Source: CAHJXF01 sp038240015 (GTDB lineage: Bacteria > Pseudomonadota > Gammaproteobacteria > Burkholderiales > Burkholderiaceae_D). Taken from it: a stretch of 7,101 bases of DNA. The DNA is taken from the NCBI GenBank assembly GCA_038240015.1, contig JBBSEF010000121.1:1-7101 (forward strand), in the 5' to 3' direction. The notes beneath the pieces are model-generated. The model was not told the origin of the DNA, searched no databases, and saw only the letters and a program-made list of their open reading frames with translations. This document shows positions 5,960-7,101 of the stretch, one piece after another (within the stretch, counting starts at the first letter, position 1; each line of letters starts with the position of its first letter). The translations under genes and the position numbers were made by a program.

Positions 5960-6381
5960 CGGCGGGGCTTTGCTTTCTTGCGTGAAGCAGTGGGTGCGGG
6001 CGCGACCGGCTCTTCAACCGGAGGCTTCTTCGTTCTTCGCGGCGCGGTCGTTTGCGTGGCCGTGCTGGTCGACACCTTCACGCCCGCGAGCTGGTCAATG
6101 GCGGCCGACATGCCGATCAGTCGGTCTTCGATCGCAAGCAGGCGTTCGCCGAGCGCCTCGATGTCGGCACGGGATGGCAGGTTGAGGGCGGTGAGGTAGC
6201 GCGTCGATAGCTCGTCCGATATTTTCTTCGCGGTCAGCGACGCGCTCATCGCCTTGTTCATGCCCTGCGTGAACTGGTCCGACTTGGTCGCTTGATTGGC
6301 GAACTCGTTGGCGCCTTTTTCCATTTGCGCCACCATGTCGCGCCAGAGGGCGAAGGGGTCCATCGATGCAGGCTCCGACAT
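5956..6381 (-). CDS. phaE: Small PhaE-like PHA synthase subunit / granule-associated protein
   Basis: Probable partner of the class III PhaC encoded directly downstream. It has 141 residues: an N-terminal aromatic helix (MDPFALWRDMVAQMEKG), an amphipathic helical region to about 57, then RYLTALNLPSRADIEALGER (61-80) and LLAIEDRLIGMSAAIDQL. The last two resemble the conserved C-terminal LNLP(T/S)R plus coiled-coil segment of PhaE (PHA_synth_III_E) and of phasin-like proteins. Residues 105-141 are low-complexity Thr/Ala/Pro then Lys/Arg (APRRTKKPP, SRKKAKPRR), which could bind DNA or acidic partners, as in PhaM-type tails; this is inference. It is much shorter than classical PhaE (about 360) and shorter than PhaR (about 200), so the gene symbol is tentative. 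ATG 6381 has an excellent Shine-Dalgarno AGGAGGG five bases upstream; the open frame back to 6534 is not coding. It ends in an ATGA overlap with phaC. Confidence 0.72.
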   Translation of the reverse strand: MSEPASMDPFALWRDMVAQMEKGANEFANQATKSDQFTQGMNKAMSASLTAKKISDELSTRYLTALNLPSRADIEALGERLLAIEDRLIGMSAAIDQLAGVKVSTSTATQTTAPRRTKKPPVEEPVAPAPTASRKKAKPRR

Positions 6382-6386
6382 AACGA

Positions 6387-6393
6387 CCCTCCT
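6387..6393 (-). promoter_or_regulatory. Strong ribosome binding site of the PhaE-like gene
   Basis: AGGAGGG on the minus strand, five bases before ATG 6381. It fixes the start of the first gene of the PHA operon and shows that the longer frame reaching 6534 is not used. No convincing -35/-10 pair is visible in the 94 bp between this gene and the HicB-like gene. Confidence 0.75.
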
Positions 6394-6475
6394 GATTGAA
6401 CTCTTCGATTGTCTCGTGATCACCGCAACTCCGGGCGAGATCCAGCATGACCGTGCGCATTCGTTCGGGGAAATG

Positions 6476-6688
6476 TCAGGCCTGCACGTCGAAGAGCTCG
6501 CCGCTCGAATGCGGCTTCGGAATTGGCAAGCCATCTTGCCTCATTCCTTCGACGTGAAACTCGATGGCTTCGTGGATCAGCTTCGTGACCTCGGCTCGCG
6601 TTTCGCAAACAGCGACGCAGCCCGGCAGGTCGGGTACGTAGGCGCCGAAACTCGATGAACCCTTTTCGATGACAACGAGATATTGCAT
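6476..6688 (-). CDS. HicB-like antitoxin (short form)
   Basis: A 70-residue protein matching the short HicB / HicB_lk_antitox fold, which neutralises the HicA mRNA-cleaving toxin in type II modules. Characteristic segments are MQYLVVIEKGSSSFGAYVPD, LPGCVAVCETRAEV, LIHEAIEFHVEGM and DGLPIPKPHS. No C-terminal ribbon-helix-helix or HTH DNA-binding domain follows the partial RNase-H-like fold, as is common in the short form. ATG 6688 begins the family-like sequence and has GAGG upstream; the open frame back to 6748 reads through the remnant of hicA in another frame and is not the start. The stop is at 6476, 94 bp ahead of the PhaE-like ATG. No full hicA is present beside it, so it may be an orphan antitoxin or have another regulatory role. 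Confidence 0.8.
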   Translation of the reverse strand: MQYLVVIEKGSSSFGAYVPDLPGCVAVCETRAEVTKLIHEAIEFHVEGMRQDGLPIPKPHSSGELFDVQA

Positions 6689-6696
6689 GCGCGACC

Positions 6697-6744
6697 TCAC
6701 TTCTTCAAGCCAGCTTGTTTGAGGATGCTCCCTGACTTTCGTGG
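6697..6744 (-). pseudogene. Remnant of the hicA toxin gene (3' end only)
   Basis: The minus strand reads PRKSGSILKQAGLKK then TGA (6697-6699), eight bases before the hicB-like ATG. The ending SILKQAGLKK is like the C-terminus of HicA toxins (about 60 residues, usually HPRK, a short loop with GT, then RSILKQAGL). Here PRKS runs straight into GSILKQAGLKK, as if about 6-8 codons were lost, and nothing HicA-like is readable further upstream before the xdhC-type stop at 6772. The conserved toxin His and double-stranded-RNA-binding-like core are missing, so no active toxin is expected. The call rests on a 15-residue match from memory and on position. Confidence 0.45.
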
Positions 6745-6771
6745 ACATGGACGAAGGGGCGGATTGAAGCC

Positions 6772-7101
6772 CTACAACCGCACCGGCTCCGGAATCCGAT
6801 ACCCATACCGCACCGCTGTCATCTCCGCGAGTATCGCTACCGCAATCTCCGGCGGCGTCCTCGCCCCGTTTTTCAACCCCACCGGTCCGTGCAGCCGTTC
6901 AATTTCATCGGCCGTGACATCGAACTCCAGCAACCGCGCTCGCCTGTTCTCTTGATTGGTCTTCGATCCGATCGCGCCGACATAGAACGCATCGCTCTTC
7001 AACGCTTCCATCAACGCGAGGTCGTCGAGCTTGGGGTCGTGCGTGAGCGCGACGATGGCGCTGTGCGCATCGGGCTTCATCGCGATGACCGCGTCGTCGG
7101 G
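6772..7101 (-). CDS. XdhC/CoxI-family protein, C-terminal part
   Basis: The C-terminal Rossmann-like domain of the XdhC/CoxI family, whose members help insert or protect the molybdenum cofactor in xanthine dehydrogenase or CO-dehydrogenase-type enzymes. The frame is open to the right edge, so the start lies outside the window and 109 residues are seen. Family segments are ALTHDPKLDDLALMEALKSD, FYVGAIGSKTNQENRRARL (the usual GS(R/K) nucleotide-binding-type loop), IERLHGPVGLKNGARTPPEI and AVAILAEMTAVRYG. It ends at TAG 6772-6774. The ATG at 7078-7080 is internal, since the family sequence continues upstream of it (PDDAVIA). It is on the same strand as the HicB-like gene but separated by the hicA remnant. 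Molybdenum enzyme subunits may lie beyond the window. Confidence 0.88.
   Translation of the reverse strand, partial: PDDAVIAMKPDAHSAIVALTHDPKLDDLALMEALKSDAFYVGAIGSKTNQENRRARLLEFDVTADEIERLHGPVGLKNGARTPPEIAVAILAEMTAVRYGYRIPEPVRL

Noticed and set aside
4886..6199. 437-residue plus-strand frame opposite phaC
   Set aside because: It is antisense to a clear PHA synthase with an intact catalytic triad; the His/Val/Arg-rich product is a typical high-GC shadow.
6382..6460. A short minus-strand frame starting MRTVMLDLARSCGDHETIEE before the PhaE-like gene
   Set aside because: The first 25 residues look plausible, but the frame then runs out of phase through the PhaE-like gene and no ribosome binding site is evident.
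6382..6534. N-terminal extension of the PhaE-like protein
   Set aside because: It would cover the ideal Shine-Dalgarno at 6387-6393 and the end of the HicB-like gene, and its Arg/Cys/Ser-rich product looks like a shadow frame.

Overview
The window reads as chromosomal DNA from a high-GC, PHB-storing proteobacterium. A Burkholderiales-like betaproteobacterium is my best guess, from the GC-rich codon use, the class III-type PHA synthase and the style of the regulator. This is inference, because no rRNA or marker gene is present. Most genes are recognisable, and I see no intact mobile element, tRNA or CRISPR array.

Layout, left to right. 1-904 (+) is the C-terminal part of a GT5 glycogen synthase (glgA). 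It overlaps tail to tail by 35 bp with a minus-strand gene for a secreted cupin protein (870-1499). A short divergent intergenic region (1500-1624) with a 12-bp hairpin separates the cupin gene from a plus-strand regulator (1625-3016), which has an OmpR/CadC-type winged helix followed by TPR repeats. Then comes a gap of about 350 bp (3017-3364) with no convincing gene but several strong stem-loops.

From there to the right edge everything is on the minus strand, so transcription runs right to left. In that order: the 3' part of an XdhC/CoxI-family gene (6772-7101), a short remnant that looks like the end of hicA (6697-6744), a HicB-like antitoxin (6476-6688), then a tight operon. The operon is a small PhaE-like subunit (5956-6381), a class III-type PhaC synthase (4889-5959) and a GNAT acetyltransferase (4296-4892). 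Both junctions are 4-bp ATGA overlaps, which suggests translational coupling. Downstream is a membrane-anchored protein (3381-4202) with a Wzz/GumC-like proline-rich segment, one TM helix and a degenerate tyrosine-recombinase fold.

Functionally, the window pairs two carbon-reserve systems: glycogen (glgA) and polyhydroxyalkanoate (phaE-phaC). The most notable points are: (1) the recombinase-like gene appears to carry up to four frame disruptions, two of which compensate each other; (2) the PhaC partner is unusually small and has a Lys/Arg/Pro-rich tail; (3) the hicAB locus seems to have lost most of its toxin gene; (4) a hairpin overlaps the cupin ribosome binding site. I did not find a clearly new multi-gene system.
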